64,000 nucleotides of DNA, taken from positions 12,977,501-13,041,500 of the forward strand of contig NC_071342.1 of NCBI RefSeq assembly GCF_027744825.2, given 5' to 3'. Made by a program: the position numbers and the translations under genes. The stretch is from Synchiropus splendidus. Lineage: Eukaryota > Chordata > Actinopteri > Syngnathiformes > Callionymidae. Below the pieces are notes generated by a model. It did no database searches, was not told the DNA's origin, and was given only the letters and a program-made list of their open reading frames with translations. Positions 1-13,855 of this stretch are shown in pieces. The stretch's first letter is position 1. Each line of letters starts with the position of its first letter.

Positions 1-38
1 ACAACAACAACAACAATAATAATAATAATAATAATAAT
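1..38. repeat. (ACA)n/(AAT)n microsatellite
   Basis: The window opens inside a compound trinucleotide array, about five ACA units followed by about eight AAT units. It may extend beyond the left edge. Confidence 0.95.
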
Positions 39-119
39 TCTAAAATTAAATTAAATTAAATAATTAAACAAGTATGTATTTGTACAAAAACTTAGGAAGC
101 ATACATAGTTTACCTTTGA

Positions 120-660
120 CATCCTATATTCTAAATACTAAAAAGCAGCACACTGAAGTATACTTACACTCAAGTATACTTAATAAAATTCAATTCAAAC
201 ATACTACTTTTACTACTACTACTACCTTTCTTAGGGATTTCAAGTAAATCATTGAGACAGTCCAGTGGCAACCTATGCAAAGGATCATGGGAGCGGGAAC
301 ATTTGTTATTATTGCTAGATTCTTTTGCTCTGATATTGCTTTGTTCTCATTTGAGTGTGACCCTCTGACTTCAACCATAGTTGATATATAGTCATGTGAA
401 GGGACAATAGGCACATTGCCAAGTGTATATGTCTGGGAGGTGAACGTGTACTGCTTTGGGTGGGTTACAGTTTTCTGCTATAAATAATGTGAACTTTAAA
501 TATACATATGTGTATGAGAAATATGTACCTAGTACATCTTACTTGTTGTATACTTACTGAATACTTGAAAGTATACATTTAGTAAACTGAAAATGTTCCA
601 ATTTAGTAAGAAGACGAATAAAACTAGGATACTTTCTAGTATACTACTAGTATATGGTCT
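120..660. repeat. AGTATACT-rich segment, probable decayed DNA transposon
   Basis: The 10-bp palindrome AAGTATACTT occurs at 156-165 and 172-181. Variants such as GTATACTT, AAGTATACAT and AGTATACTA recur between about 545 and 655. Dense AGTATACTT words are typical of some short fish DNA transposons. I could not place terminal repeats or target duplications, so the limits are approximate and the family is not named. Confidence 0.4.
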
Positions 661-2509
661 GTACTATCAGAACATATGGGGGTAAAATTGATGTCATGTT
701 CTGTTGCTCATCTTATTTTGGGGAACACTGAGTGTCTGCCTTATTGATTATGTAAAGCAGTTTCATATATATATACTAAAGGAAGTGTTGTTTTTAAGTC
801 TGAAGCCTGGATTTTAAGCCCATTTGTGTTTTTTTAACACTGAAAACTACTTACATCTGCTGCACACGACCACTGCGGTTTGTCTTGTTCATGCCTGCCT
901 ATTCCTCCCGCTCACTCCTCCAACGCTGCAGCTCATGAATTCTTCTACTTACGTTCTCATCTATCCATCAATGGCAGGCCCCAGCTATCTCCCTCATCAT
1001 CACTCTTACTAGCCGTCCCCTCAAACTTCAGCGATTGCTCTTCACATTCTGCACACCCAACACTTATGGCACATTTGTCTAACCTGGTACAGGCATTCCT
1101 CCTCCATAATATTTGTCTCATTTTTCGCAGTTAAAGGTCATTTTGGGCGGCCGTCGAATTGATGGCCTCTTATTCGCTCTGTTTATATTAAAGTACCATC
1201 AAAAGGGTTCAATATATTAACATCAGCATTATATTTTTCAGACCCCCTTTCACATCGCGTCGGGTCTCACTGCTGTTCTATGAAAATTGCCTTTCACTCT
1301 TAAGGGTTTTGCAATAACTGCAATGTTGCTCTGTGAAATAACATTGCTGATGTGCATTGAAAACAGCAGGTTAGAAAAGGAAAAAAAAATATATATATAT
1401 ATACAAAATATTCCACAAAAAATACACATTCACTTTGCCAGATACATTACTGTTACTCTTCTGTCTACTCTTTTCCTCTGTTTCCACCTGTCTGAATGAT
1501 TTTTTCCAAATGCGAAAACAGCCAAATAAATCACTCAAAGCTTCATTGTAGGGGACCAACTGTCTTTTTTTCCCCTCAGTTATCAAATTCACATCAAAAT
1601 TTAATTTTGAATGTTTGGAGTTTCAAAGGTAAAGTTGACAAAATGGTGGCCTTGTTTGACACAGTTCATTTACGCTGTGACAAGGATGCGCATGTGCACA
1701 GAGTGGGTCCCTTTGGGTTTCAACTGATCAGAAACATCAGTCACCAAAGTATATAAACAGCTGAAACGGACCTGTTTATTAAATAATAAAAAAAAAAAAA
1801 TTAAAATGACTCACGAAAAATACAAACTTACTCCATGTAGCTGTTAGGAATGGTGAAGACATGGTCTCCTCCCTCACATCCAAAAACACTACTTCAAATT
1901 TCAAGACAGGTTTGCCAGGGTTAAAAAGTTGCTGTAAGTGGCTCTATTCACAGTGTGTGATGTGTCATCCATCTCTTTCTACATGTCACATGAGTCAGAA
2001 AGTGAACAGGTCACTCAGCAGGAGCCGTAGCATAAGTTAATCTTAAAAACTATATGAGTGAGAAACATTGTTCTTTCACACTTCACCATGTGTCATAAGG
2101 TGATGCTTCATCTTGCTAACATGGAATACAGTACCATTATAGATCCCCTTTAAATCTGCTGTCCCTTGAAGTGCTGCACCCACTCTTGAACACCCAACTT
2201 GCAGAAAATCCTCCACTCACGAGTATTAATATCATCTCACAACAGTAACTCAAAGCAGCCTGTCACAGTCATATGCCGTGCGGCTGACCACCAAGTGTGT
2301 CACAGCAGCCTCTGCCTCCCCGAGGTTCCTACAGAATGTGACAATGTCAGATAAAATATTCCCTCTCTCGTGCTGCTGCTGCCTGATACCTCACCGTCGG
2401 TGGCAGCCAGATGATTTAAAGAAGCACACATTGTCTTCTTTCCCCCCTCAGGTCCCTTTTACTTGATAAAACCACATCACCAAAATGATGTGGAAGCCTT
2501 CGCACTTGA
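661..2509. other. intergenic, nothing recognised
   Basis: No gene or named repeat was recognised. It holds short A and AT tracts near 1381-1403 and 1788-1801. A small hairpin (CCACATCA at 2472-2479, TGATGTGG at 2486-2493) lies just before the A-rich reading frame that follows. Reading frames of 60-86 codons here look like chance. Confidence 0.6.
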
Positions 2510-2896
2510 AAGAAAGAACGTGCCTCGATCTATGATGGGTGGTGGGCTGATAAGAAATACAAGATAGATACTAGTTTGAGCAGAGATGAGGTGGAAAAGA
2601 TAGTATTAAAAGAAGCATCATTTGTAACAAGACCAAGATTACAATGGCATGAGAAATCTGGTGACGTCATTTCATTCATCCAGCATCCGAGACTAGCTTT
2701 GTTCATGTTTGTTGAGAACGGAGCTCATATGTTGGAGAGGATAAGATGGTGAATGAAGCACAGAGCAGTTATTTTAGCAGGTTTTGCAATTGGTGGTTTG
2801 TTAGTCTCTTTGCAAAATAAATCAAAAACAGAACGTCAGATTTCTCACACATTTTCAGGAAATATTAATAACGGAACAAAGAAAGTTATGAATTAA
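2510..2896 (+). pseudogene. unidentified A-rich reading frame with in-frame TGA and one hydrophobic segment
   Basis: After a TGA at 2507-2509 one frame stays open for 80 codons, is broken by a single TGA at 2750-2752, and resumes directly at an ATG (2753) for 47 more codons to TAA at 2894-2896. The first part is charged and includes GWWADKKYKIDTS and LQWHEKSGD. The second part starts MKHR, then has a hydrophobic run AVILAGFAIGGLLVSL, then a polar tail with QNKSKTERQ. Such a segment could be a membrane anchor, signal sequence or fusion-type peptide. Codons favour A. I recognise no family. It could be the relic of a retroelement or virus-derived gene, or a chance open frame: a run this long is not rare in 64 kb of AT-rich DNA. 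No ATG marks the start of the first part. Confidence 0.3.
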
Positions 2897-3229
2897 TGTT
2901 GGAGGTGTTCGACGACAATTTTTCTTCGCTCATACAGTGTGTGTTGTGCGAGCGAATACCGGAACACTTGCTGCCTCCTGCTGTTCCAATAGGGTCATTA
3001 CAATCAATAATATTTCAAAGGCCAAAAATGGTTGCAGTTTTTCAATACATTTATTGTAAAAAAAAACAAAAAAAAAAAACAGAAGGATAAATTGAATGAC
3101 TTGATGGAGGTCTGCGCTGTGTCGCTGCTTTTCAAGGTGCCTTTTGGTTTCACAAAAAAAAATGTTTCAAAGATGGTCATGCCATCGATAGATTTGGCAG
3201 GACACATGGAGAATTATCAAGAAAAATAA
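2896..3229 (+). other. short overlapping frames downstream of the A-rich reading frame
   Basis: The TAA that ends the preceding frame overlaps an ATG (TAATG at 2894-2898). This opens a different frame beginning MLEVFDDNFSSLIQCVLCE and running to 3090. A second frame runs to 3229 and ends with a charged stretch containing KVPFGFTKKNVSKM. Both cross an A-rich tract at 3058-3080. No domain is recognised, and both may be chance or a continuation of the same decayed element. Confidence 0.15.
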
Positions 3230-3252
3230 TTAAAAAAACAACGACAAAATGG

Positions 3253-3382
<130 letters not shown>

Positions 3383-4298
3383 CTTTTCCCCACTGAGATA
3401 TTTGGTTAAAAGCAAGTAACTACACTCTCCACTCATTTGTTTTTGCATTGCTTCTTTTCTCCATGCGCAAACTCAAAGCAAATCCATTACCTTTGGCAAG
3501 ACCAAGCGTTTTCAAAAATAGCGCTGCATAATGCCAGAGTGTGACTCGACTCAAAGGATCTATTTTGTGGTGATAAAAATGTGAGACTCACTGGTTTGGC
3601 TTCCTGTGATTTGCATTTTAAAAGCAGTAGTTCATCTGGTGTATTTTTGCTTTTCCAGCTGCGTTTGAGGAGGTGGGTGGAGAGCAACAGATGATTAGGA
3701 AGTTTCACACCATGTTGGATCTTTTCCCTGCAGCTGATTAAACACCTGTAGTTCAGTCGAAGAGAGCAGGGGGAGAGATAGTTGCTGTTTTCCATTTTAC
3801 GCTCCAATGACACGGCTGTGTTTACGCCAACTCTACAAATCTTCTGACACAACCTTTCGAGATGTTGTTTTTTAAAACATTTCAAGAGAATGTACACAGT
3901 GTTAATACTACGAAAGAGATCACTGGCTACGCAATTTACATTCTTTATGAAGAAAGGAAGGTCATTGTTAAGTTGTGTGTTTTTAAATGAAGGTTTAACC
4001 AAACGATGTGCAGAAACTCAGCCTTTAGATTAACCCATTTGTAACCTCTAACCCTGCGTCTGAATCTACCTTTGTACTGACCAGATTCATTAACTTTCAC
4101 AAAGAGGCAGGTCTTTCATACACCAGTTGCGTTGCATGCAGAAGGGAGCTGTCCGCTTTTAATAATGTTTGTAGTGCTGTCAAAGTATCACATTTTATAT
4201 ATATAAAGTGTCTGTAGGGCAAATATTTCCGGGAAAAAATAATGATTTTCTTTTTATTTAGAATTTTCTCTGTGTCCTTGGTATAAACTAGACCTAGT
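3383..4298. other. intergenic; 171-codon minus-strand frame of doubtful meaning
   Basis: A minus-strand frame from 4002 to 3487 is open for 171 codons. It has no recognisable domain, and its composition (Leu, Ser, Lys, Asn) is ordinary for AT-rich non-coding DNA. No splice or promoter context supports it. Nothing else was recognised. Confidence 0.4.
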
Positions 4299-4299
4299 G

Positions 4300-4302
4300 T
4301 AT

Positions 4303-4394
<92 letters not shown>
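4300..4394. repeat. (TA)n microsatellite
   Basis: An almost pure AT alternation with one AA interruption at about 4315. It is the first of two long arrays separated by about 75 bp. Confidence 0.97.
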
Positions 4395-4396
<2 letters not shown>

Positions 4397-4466
4397 TTTG
4401 TCAAAGAAAAGCACATAGATAGTCTTTAAATTCTATGATACAATCTGTGGTGCGGCATATGCTGTA

Positions 4467-5011
<545 letters not shown>

Positions 5012-5600
5012 ATTACGGGTGGGATTCGATTAAAAAAAAAAAAAATTGAATTGAATTTGAGATTAATTAATCTCAATTAATTGCATTTTAATCAAATAAG
5101 AATATTTGCCACAAGAAGCCACATTTTTCAATTTGAATGAATTTGGAATATGAGTGAAACTAATGATGGACCCATACATACATTTAAACAACAAAATATT
5201 GTTTATTTATCATCAGTTGGTGTCTAAATTCAAGTTTTTATATCACCTTATTTAAATGTCTAGAAAATATTTGTGTAAGAATTTCACTTTCATAAGAATT
5301 TCTAATACATTCAGAGTAGTGGAAACCCTGGCCATTGTGTCGTGAAAAACATCCCTGAACAAAAGCAAACAGATGCTTTTGTTTGCTTTTGTTCAGGGAT
5401 TCCTCCATGTTTGTTGTTGTTGTTATCATCCTAGCTGCCACGTGTGTTGTGCATCAGTGGGATCAGTGGACCAGGAACTACTGCACTTACAAAAATTCCC
5501 TGCAGTCTGGAAAGCAAACTGTTCAATTCAATTAAATTAAAATAAAAGGATTAAATGCAATAAAAATATTTTCACACGTTAATTACGATCAACTCTTTAA
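5012..5600. mobile_element. probable hAT-type non-autonomous element, degraded
   Basis: The left end carries the GATTAATTAATCTCAATTAA / GCATTTTAATC wording seen at the ends of BED-type hAT elements; compare the terminus at 36550-36632 in this window. The right end (about 5520-5590) carries AATTAAATTAAAATAAAAGG and GTTAATTACG in the opposite sense. No transposase reading frame lies between them. Exact termini and target duplications were not resolved, so the assignment rests on end composition. Confidence 0.4.
5351..5400. repeat. perfect 20-bp inverted repeat with 10-nt loop
   Basis: ATCCCTGAACAAAAGCAAAC (5351-5370) is the exact reverse complement of 5381-5400, with AGATGCTTTT between them. 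It lies in the middle of the hAT-like remnant, so it may be the folded core of that element. It is too short for a standard animal microRNA precursor. Confidence 0.95.
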
Positions 5601-5814
5601 AGTCCCTCCACTAAAAAAATGTGATCCAGCTCTTATATGAAAAATGAGATCTAGAGAGTTAGGACTACCGAAATGTTCAACCTTGACTCGATAGAACTGG
5701 TTTAACACGTTATCAGTGTTTTTCACTCGACCAGAAATATAGATATATATATATATGGATTGGCCCACCAACTTCAATAAGCACTCCAGGTATATCTTCA
5801 GGGTATTGATCGGC

Positions 5815-6200
5815 CATGATTAAAGTGTGGTCTACAGCGAGCCATGGTTCCAATAATAAAGCCAGGAGGTCAGGAGGGAGGCTGTATATGAGAGGGTCAG
5901 CTAATTGTCTTCCACTGTTTCATCAAAGCTCAGTTGAAGCAGCGGTTTTCCATGCCGGTCACGCAAGTGTGCGGAGGGCAATGGATCGGGGGAGGTAAGT
6001 AAATCCTCACTTGACTGATGACTGCGAGACGCTGGGATGACACCACAAATTATCATATCACACTGGCACGCTCATTACTTTTGTCTGTCATGGAACAAAA
6101 TGCAGCTGATGAATCAGATTACAGCGAATCTAATCTCCTGGAACATCCAGTCAGACGTTGGGGAAGCAGTGTCTCTGATGGGAGGTTGGGGGTTCAAAAG
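5815..6200. other. candidate conserved non-coding element
   Basis: Balanced-composition unique sequence rich in homeodomain- and SOX-like words (AGCTAATTG, AAATTATCATATCAC, CAATAATAAAG) and free of repeats. A GGAGGTAAGTAA donor-like string sits at about 5990-6001, but no open exon precedes it. The call is visual pattern recognition only; conservation cannot be tested here. Confidence 0.25.
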
Positions 6201-9200
6201 CAGCTCGAAACAGAGCTCGATTTACTCCTACGTCGTGTACACAACACTTTATCTTCACTGCATTAAATGGATTAAAAAAAAAGAAAAAAAAAACATCCTG
6301 GCAAAAATAAGTCTTACAGCATGTCTTAAGAATGTCCCAGCTGACAGATTGTCTGCTAATGTCACTACTTGTGCAACATATATAAACATTTGCAAAACCT
6401 ATTCGGGAGAAATTCACTGGTGACAGGTCTGACAGTTTGTTGGAAGAAAGTAAGGGAAACAAACAAGAGTATATAAATAAGCAAATGTACATTACGCTAT
6501 GAAATGTTTTTAAGTCATTTAAAAGTTCTTTAAATTCAATCTGTTTCATTGTGTTATTTATTTAGTTTTATTTTTGTCAGTGAGTTGGAGAGATCGGGTG
6601 TAAAATGATTACTTTGCTTGTATACATTGCACTGGGTAAGTCAAACATAGAAGGACTTGGTAACAATGGAAAGGCTAACTAATAAGAAACATAAATATTA
6701 TAAACGTTTGGAGAAAAAAAATGGTTGTCTAGCTATACTCGTCTTGTACGTTATTATACTGGTTATATTACCATGCTGTCATTCAGAAAACAATCTGACC
6801 ACGACTTCTGTTCTTTCTTTCTGAGAGATCATCTGGTCAGTCAGTATCTCTGGTGGACTGATTTCAGCGTTTGTTTCCCTGGCACTTAACCAAGTCATAA
6901 AGAGTACTAAAAGTTCAGCACTACCAAAAATATTTCTACATAGAGCTTTCCACTTTTCTGACTTGATTTGGAGAATATTTGTTGTGTTTTTCATTTTCCA
7001 GCATTTTCTCCAGGATAGTGTGGAAACGCATCAGGTCACGAGAGTGTGACGTCAAAACAGAAATGATATTTCAAAACATTAATGTTCAACGGTGTAAATG
7101 GTCGCGATCATCCAAAAATGTATATTAAATATTTATTTTCACATGCAATTTTTGTTTTAGTACATATTATAATTTGGGTGTTGGGTGAATAGCAATTACT
7201 CCCTCAATCCTCAATCCTAAACCCTTAATCTTAACCCTCAAGACAAAGTGTTGAATAATAACAAACATCTAATGCTATGTGTGATGCCCTCAGACTCCAC
7301 CGGGCAACATCGCACAAAAGCAGGCTTCAGTCATTCAATTCGGAAGGAGATTGACAAAAGTAGAATAAAAACAAATGTCAAGCGACAAAGGTAAAAAGCC
7401 ATAAAATGTGCTAAAATAAAACAATGCTTTCCCTACTATTTATATCTCCATTAACAAAGGATATGCTTACAATTGTAGCCTGCTTTCTTCTGCGCTTTAG
7501 ACCCCATTTTTCTTTATTTTCTTTATTGGCTGAACCATTTTATGTATTCCTCAATTGAAAAGTGGGATCTGAAGACTCTCAAAACTAAGGAAGACACTTT
7601 CCTCAGTCTTGCTCCTCAACTTCCTGAGAATCGGGACAGCCCTTGCACTTTGTGGGAGCACACATTTTTCAGGTTGAGGATAAAGGAATTCACCCATTAT
7701 TTTTGCTCAATCTTCCAATAACATGTCAAGTTTCTCACTTTGATCGTCGGAGACAAACGTAGAGCAAGTGCTCAGCTGTCGCACTTGGAGCAAAACCAAA
7801 GAAGGTGCCATGCTGAATGCTGAGATCGGCAGCGCAATGATGAGACTATACTGAGTCAATCATCCATCACCCAATTCTGAGTATGATAACATTCCAGAAA
7901 AATCTGTCATTATTTGCTTATAGTGGAGAGAGAAAATCTCCTATTCATTTTACACAATGTGTGGCACAACCGTGTTCTGAAAGTTATAGTACTTGCCGAA
8001 GGCTTGTGTTGGTGCTATGGTTGTAAAAAGCTTGGATCAAATCTGCAGCGAAGTGGGTAAAGATATTATTGTATTTTATTACCCTTTATTGCAAGAATGT
8101 TCAAAAGAAGCCACTCCAAAGGTTCACAGCTTTTGTACTCAGAAGATACAAACTGAAATTGATATATAAAAGTGAAGGAACACATCGCGGAAAATAATGT
8201 CATTCATTACAATCCAGTAGCCATGACTTCACAATTCATGAAGAAATTCTGCTTTTGCTCACGGACAACAACAAGCTGTGAGTCAACATTGCTGACCTTC
8301 TGTTTTGCAGGTATCATTAACCACTGCTGCTTGAGCAGAGACTAAGTTTGAGGAATTCATCTTAAAAATGTGATATGACAGTGACTCCTCACGCAAGGCT
8401 CTGATCCCATGACCTTGGATCTGGCACGTAACTGGCCTTGTAGTGATGGCAATTTGATTGTTTAGCGCTGTTTTCATGCGTGTAAATGCAAATACATGTT
8501 TTCCAGGAGCAGAAACAACAAAAGCACAGTTGAGATAAATGGAAAATTGTTGGCATCATCCTGTGTTAACATCTTGTCATGAGACAAAACAACTAACAAC
8601 ACATTTGATATATAGATGTGAACGTGTCTCACCGGATATTGAATACTTGTCTTTTATAATAAGTAATTATTTAATATTTTCTTAAGACTTGCATTGCACA
8701 ATTAGATTGTTTTTGTTGTTGTATATGGTAATTTGAATTGAGTGAACATTTTGATGTCATTATTTATTTTATAAATGTATATCTAGCTGAATTACTTTCC
8801 AGGCTTTATAGTCAAACACCACTTTTGGCCACACCATCCGTGTGTTTCTTTGCTTCTTTTGTATGTTTTTTTATTATTATTATTTGAATGACATACATGA
8901 CAGTATTTCTACACGAGGTAGGGGTTCTCATTTAAATATTCTTCTCTATATAAAACATCCATTCGATTTGGAAATCCTTTAAAACATCTCAGCGGGTTGC
9001 TTTTCATGCTACAATGTGTTCATAATGAGACACCGAAACTGTGCCTACTTCCTGTCTAGGGGAAACAACAAGATCTCAGCAGCCTTTCTTCTTTAAACCA
9101 TAGATTGCGTCTAGACTCCACAGCCGGATTCCGTGCTAGGCCCAGATTAAGTCAGGACTGGTAATCTGTAGGGTGCACACACCACCATCTGCTGCCGAGG

Positions 9201-9509
9201 GCAGAGCCGCATCACCACTGACAGACTATTACACTGTAAAGTTATATTGTGTGTGCTGGCAGGAATCATGCTCACCAATAAGTGGAGGTGGTGGTCAAGC
9301 GTGGAGCGGAGCCTTGCAAGATCATTTTGGAGTTTTTCTCACTCAGAGCGGAGCTGCTTCTCTCCACCAGGGAGTATGACAGCTGAGCCGTTTAAGCGCA
9401 CGCGGGAAGAAGCATGTTGCTTTGGAAACGTGATTAGGCGGCGAGGGATGAAGGCGTTCCTGATGGCGGCGGAGGAGTCGTCAGGGGCCAATGGGGGTGG
9501 AGGAAGGGG
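6201..9509. other. intergenic, nothing recognised
   Basis: Unique AT-rich sequence with poly-A tracts near 6273-6292. A 132-codon minus-strand frame (6549-6151) and a 128-codon plus-strand frame (6037-6423) overlap each other and have no recognisable domains. No named repeat was seen. Confidence 0.5.
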
Positions 9510-9640
9510 CCTCCCTGATTGATTATTTAATTAGGGCCGGCTAAATATTCATTAGCTGAGGCGAGTCATTAGCGGGGATAAACAAGCGAGCGCGCTCGGT
9601 AAATGAAGATCATTTTGTAAAGGCAGCTGTACACAAAAAT
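9510..9640. other. candidate conserved non-coding element with ATTA motifs
   Basis: The segment holds closely spaced homeodomain-type cores: TTTAATTAGG, TATTCATTAGC and GTCATTAGCGG within about 60 bp. A GC-rich stretch GAGCGCGCTCGG, itself palindromic around GAGCGCGCTC, follows. The texture resembles vertebrate developmental enhancers. This is an inference from appearance. Confidence 0.35.
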
Positions 9641-9739
9641 ACACTGGCTTATTACGTTGCTGGAGATCACTGAGTCTGACACATTGTAGCGGACCACATT
9701 TTTCACCTCACTCTTCACTCTTGTATATACCGATCAGCT

Positions 9740-10129
9740 GACCCACAATGCGGTTTGTTATTGTGTGTAACGCAGCCTCTGTATGCAGACGTGTCCCGTT
9801 AGCCACATTGACAGACTGTTTTTTCTTCATATTGAGGTGTGAAACCTTTCCTGTCTCCACACTGGACCGTGGTAGAGTGTCACAGGGGAGGTGCTCGCTC
9901 TGATGTCCTGTTGTGGGCTGGAGCTGGGACAGGGATGAGGCGAGTCTGGGACAGAGCGCTACTTGGTTTATGACTTTGTCACAGCCAAACTGCACAGAAG
10001 CGCACATTCAGAGCTGGACACGCACCGGGCACCTCTTCACTTCTGGAGAGACGTCACTCACTCAGCAACCCCTCCCACATGCAGCGGCCACACACATAGA
10101 CAAACAGCGCACCTGCAGCAGACACTCTA
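9740..10129. repeat. young dispersed repeat, copy 1
   Basis: This 390-bp block is repeated at 24225-24651 in the same orientation. By hand alignment the copies differ by about 15 substitutions and one 37-bp block that is absent here (between GGTGCTCGCTCT and GATGTCCTG). No terminal repeats, target duplication, poly-A or coding content was recognised. The limits are where the two copies stop matching: GACCCAC at the left and GACACTCTA at the right. A (TA)n array starts 30 bp after this copy. Confidence 0.9.
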
Positions 10130-10157
10130 TGAGAACCGAGGTGTGAGGTGTGTGTGC

Positions 10158-11624
<1,467 letters not shown>

Positions 11625-11765
11625 CATTCACAACAGGGAGCTCCACTGCAATCAGTCTTGAACTGATGGTTGCTGAGCAACGGAATAAGCGAGAGGTTAA
11701 GTGCCTTGCTCCAGGGCATTTGACTGATAGCTGCAAACACTGGGGTGGTGGGGAGACGACTGACT
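11625..11765. mobile_element. fragment of a widespread fish interspersed repeat
   Basis: The stretch GAGAGGTTAAGTGCCTTGCT at 11691-11710, followed by CCAGGGCA, closely matches wording found in a very common teleost interspersed repeat (from memory of the family, not from a search). Only a fragment remains and no ends were resolved. Confidence 0.45.
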
Positions 11766-13163
11766 GCTTTCAATACTCAGGAATTGTGTTGTACATTTTG
11801 CCCATTCATGATCTAGTGAGCGGACTGCTGCCACTGTCTCTCGAGGGAGCGCAAATGCTCAAGCAAACTATTCTCTATTTGCTTCTTTTATCGAATTGTG
11901 AGCAGTTTTAATTCACAGTTAGAAGAGTACACTGTATTCTAACACTCAGGTGTCACTGCTAAACATCATGTGTCTGATCTAGAACTGAAAGTGGTGCTAT
12001 TCACAGGCCGCCACCATCGGGGCCTTGTAGACCCTTGTAGATTTGGCGCTGTCTCTGGCTTCAGCATCTGAAGCATGTATGGATGAAGAAAATGGCTTCT
12101 TATTGTGGGTTTTTTACTGTTCATTGTTGGCCTTCACTATAGTTTTTGATAAATTTCATGAGCAAAAAAAAAAACAAAAAATGGCGACGTCAAATACTTG
12201 GATTTGAGCTCAAAAAAGCAGTTGTTTAATTCATGTTGGTAATGATTTACTTTTTTTTTTTTTAATTAAATACAATAAAACAAATGAATGAAAATGCAAT
12301 TTCAAATGAACAATGACAGTAGGGGACTCTACAATGAGCCCTGCTGCTCACACCACTGACGACTTCTCTGACCTACTTTACTCCTCCCTCAGCTGAAATG
12401 CAGATCCTGTCATAAAGGTCACCAGCTCTGCAAGACTTTATGTCCCGTAATTGTTTGCAGCGGGATGCTCTTCCTGCCGCACCACCTCCATCATCTCCAA
12501 GTTCTAGTCTCCTCAGTAATCGACTGGAAGCAAAGGGGAGCAGGAATCTGAATTTTTGATGGCGTTCTCGCATCAACGTGCACCGTATGAAGCACGTGTT
12601 TGACCTTAAGACTTGACATGTTCTATCTGCCTTGCTTATCCCACTGAAAGACATGTTACTGTTCGAATTTAGTTTGCTTCCGCGCTGTGAGGAGATTAAC
12701 GAGCTGCCCTTTTGCTCGTAGCGTCGGCCATATTTCCTACAGCTTTTGGTTTCATCATTAGATATCGAAATATTGACCTTCAGAGCTTTTATGAGGACGT
12801 ATAGCAGGGCAAAGGATGCATTTATCTATATGCTTTTGTAAACTAGTGTCATCCTTTCTCTGGATGCTGTGTTGCTGATATTCAGCTTTTTTAACTTTTG
12901 ACTCTGTTGTGCTATTTTAACTATTGCTATCTTGCCAACAGCAGCTTGGCTTCAAAGCATTATTTCAAATGTTCATATTTATTAAGTTATAAGCTATACA
13001 GTACAACTATGGCCGCCTAAATACAGACACACCGCACCATCAGCCCGGGAGTTACAAGGACCACAAAAATGGTTGGTGCTCCAACAATCTCAAAATCCAC
13101 ACAATGCACATTCTCAATGGCAGAATGTACTGACATTGGGAACGTGGACTTTAGCGTCCTATG
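11766..13163. other. intergenic, nothing recognised
   Basis: Unique sequence with A-tracts at about 12163-12180 and a T-tract at about 12251-12264. A 93-codon minus-strand frame (12654-12373) has no recognisable domain. Confidence 0.5.
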
Positions 13164-13855
13164 TGTCATGTCCGCGTTTCTCCTTGTCTGTATTGTTACT
13201 GTCATGTCCGCGTTTTTCCATGCTTTTATTCTTGTGATTCCCGGTTGTTCCTTTCGTTTACGTCTCCTGTTCTCTCTCCAGCTTTGACACAGCTGGCGTG
13301 CATTTGATCACTAGACTTTCCATGGATATCAACTCCTCGACCCCAGCTTGTGTCGCCAGATGGTTTCTTCGCATTCCAATGGTAAACTCTCCTAAGAGTT
13401 TACGCTCCTCTCTTGCTAAAAGTCCCTTGAATATTCTAAAGCTTTTGCGCACTTGATTTATTTTTCAGCCGCTTCCTTAGTTCTTGTTTCTTCTCGCTTC
13501 GTCTCAGCTTTCATTTTCCATCTCCGGTAGATTTCCAGGAGTATTTATTGTTTTCTCATTGATATAGTTATTTCCTTGTGTGTGTGTGTGTGTGTTTTCC
13601 ACCACCGTGCGTTTGAGTTCTCCCCATTCGTACGGCTTGATTATAATTCACCTCTCTTTTGTTCCAGGTTTTTCCCCAGCCCTTACATGTAACTCCCAGT
13701 CCGTGTTCTGGTTCCGGCGCCTTTCGTTCTTCGTTCTTGTTCGCCTTTGTATAATCTTGTCTTTTGTCTATTAAATGATAATTTTAATCTCGTCTCCGTG
13801 CCTTCTGTTGTCCAGCACTCATTTCACACGGGTCTAACCTCAGACAGCCATGACA
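13164..13855 (+). mobile_element. probable solo LTR, Ty3/gypsy-like
   Basis: The block starts TGTCATGTCCGCG and ends CAGCCATGACA, giving the TGT...ACA ends of an LTR, and it has the C+T-rich upper strand typical of fish gypsy LTRs. The start motif is duplicated (13164 and 13200), so the true left end is uncertain. ATTAAA at about 13770 could serve as the polyadenylation signal, followed by a T/G-rich stretch. A (GT)n run at 13579-13596 lies inside. No convincing target duplication was found, and there is no internal coding region on either side, so this would be a recombined solo LTR. Confidence 0.5.

Noticed and set aside
3487..4002. 171-codon minus-strand frame as a gene
   Set aside because: No domain, signal or paralogue is recognisable, and its composition is that of AT-rich non-coding DNA.
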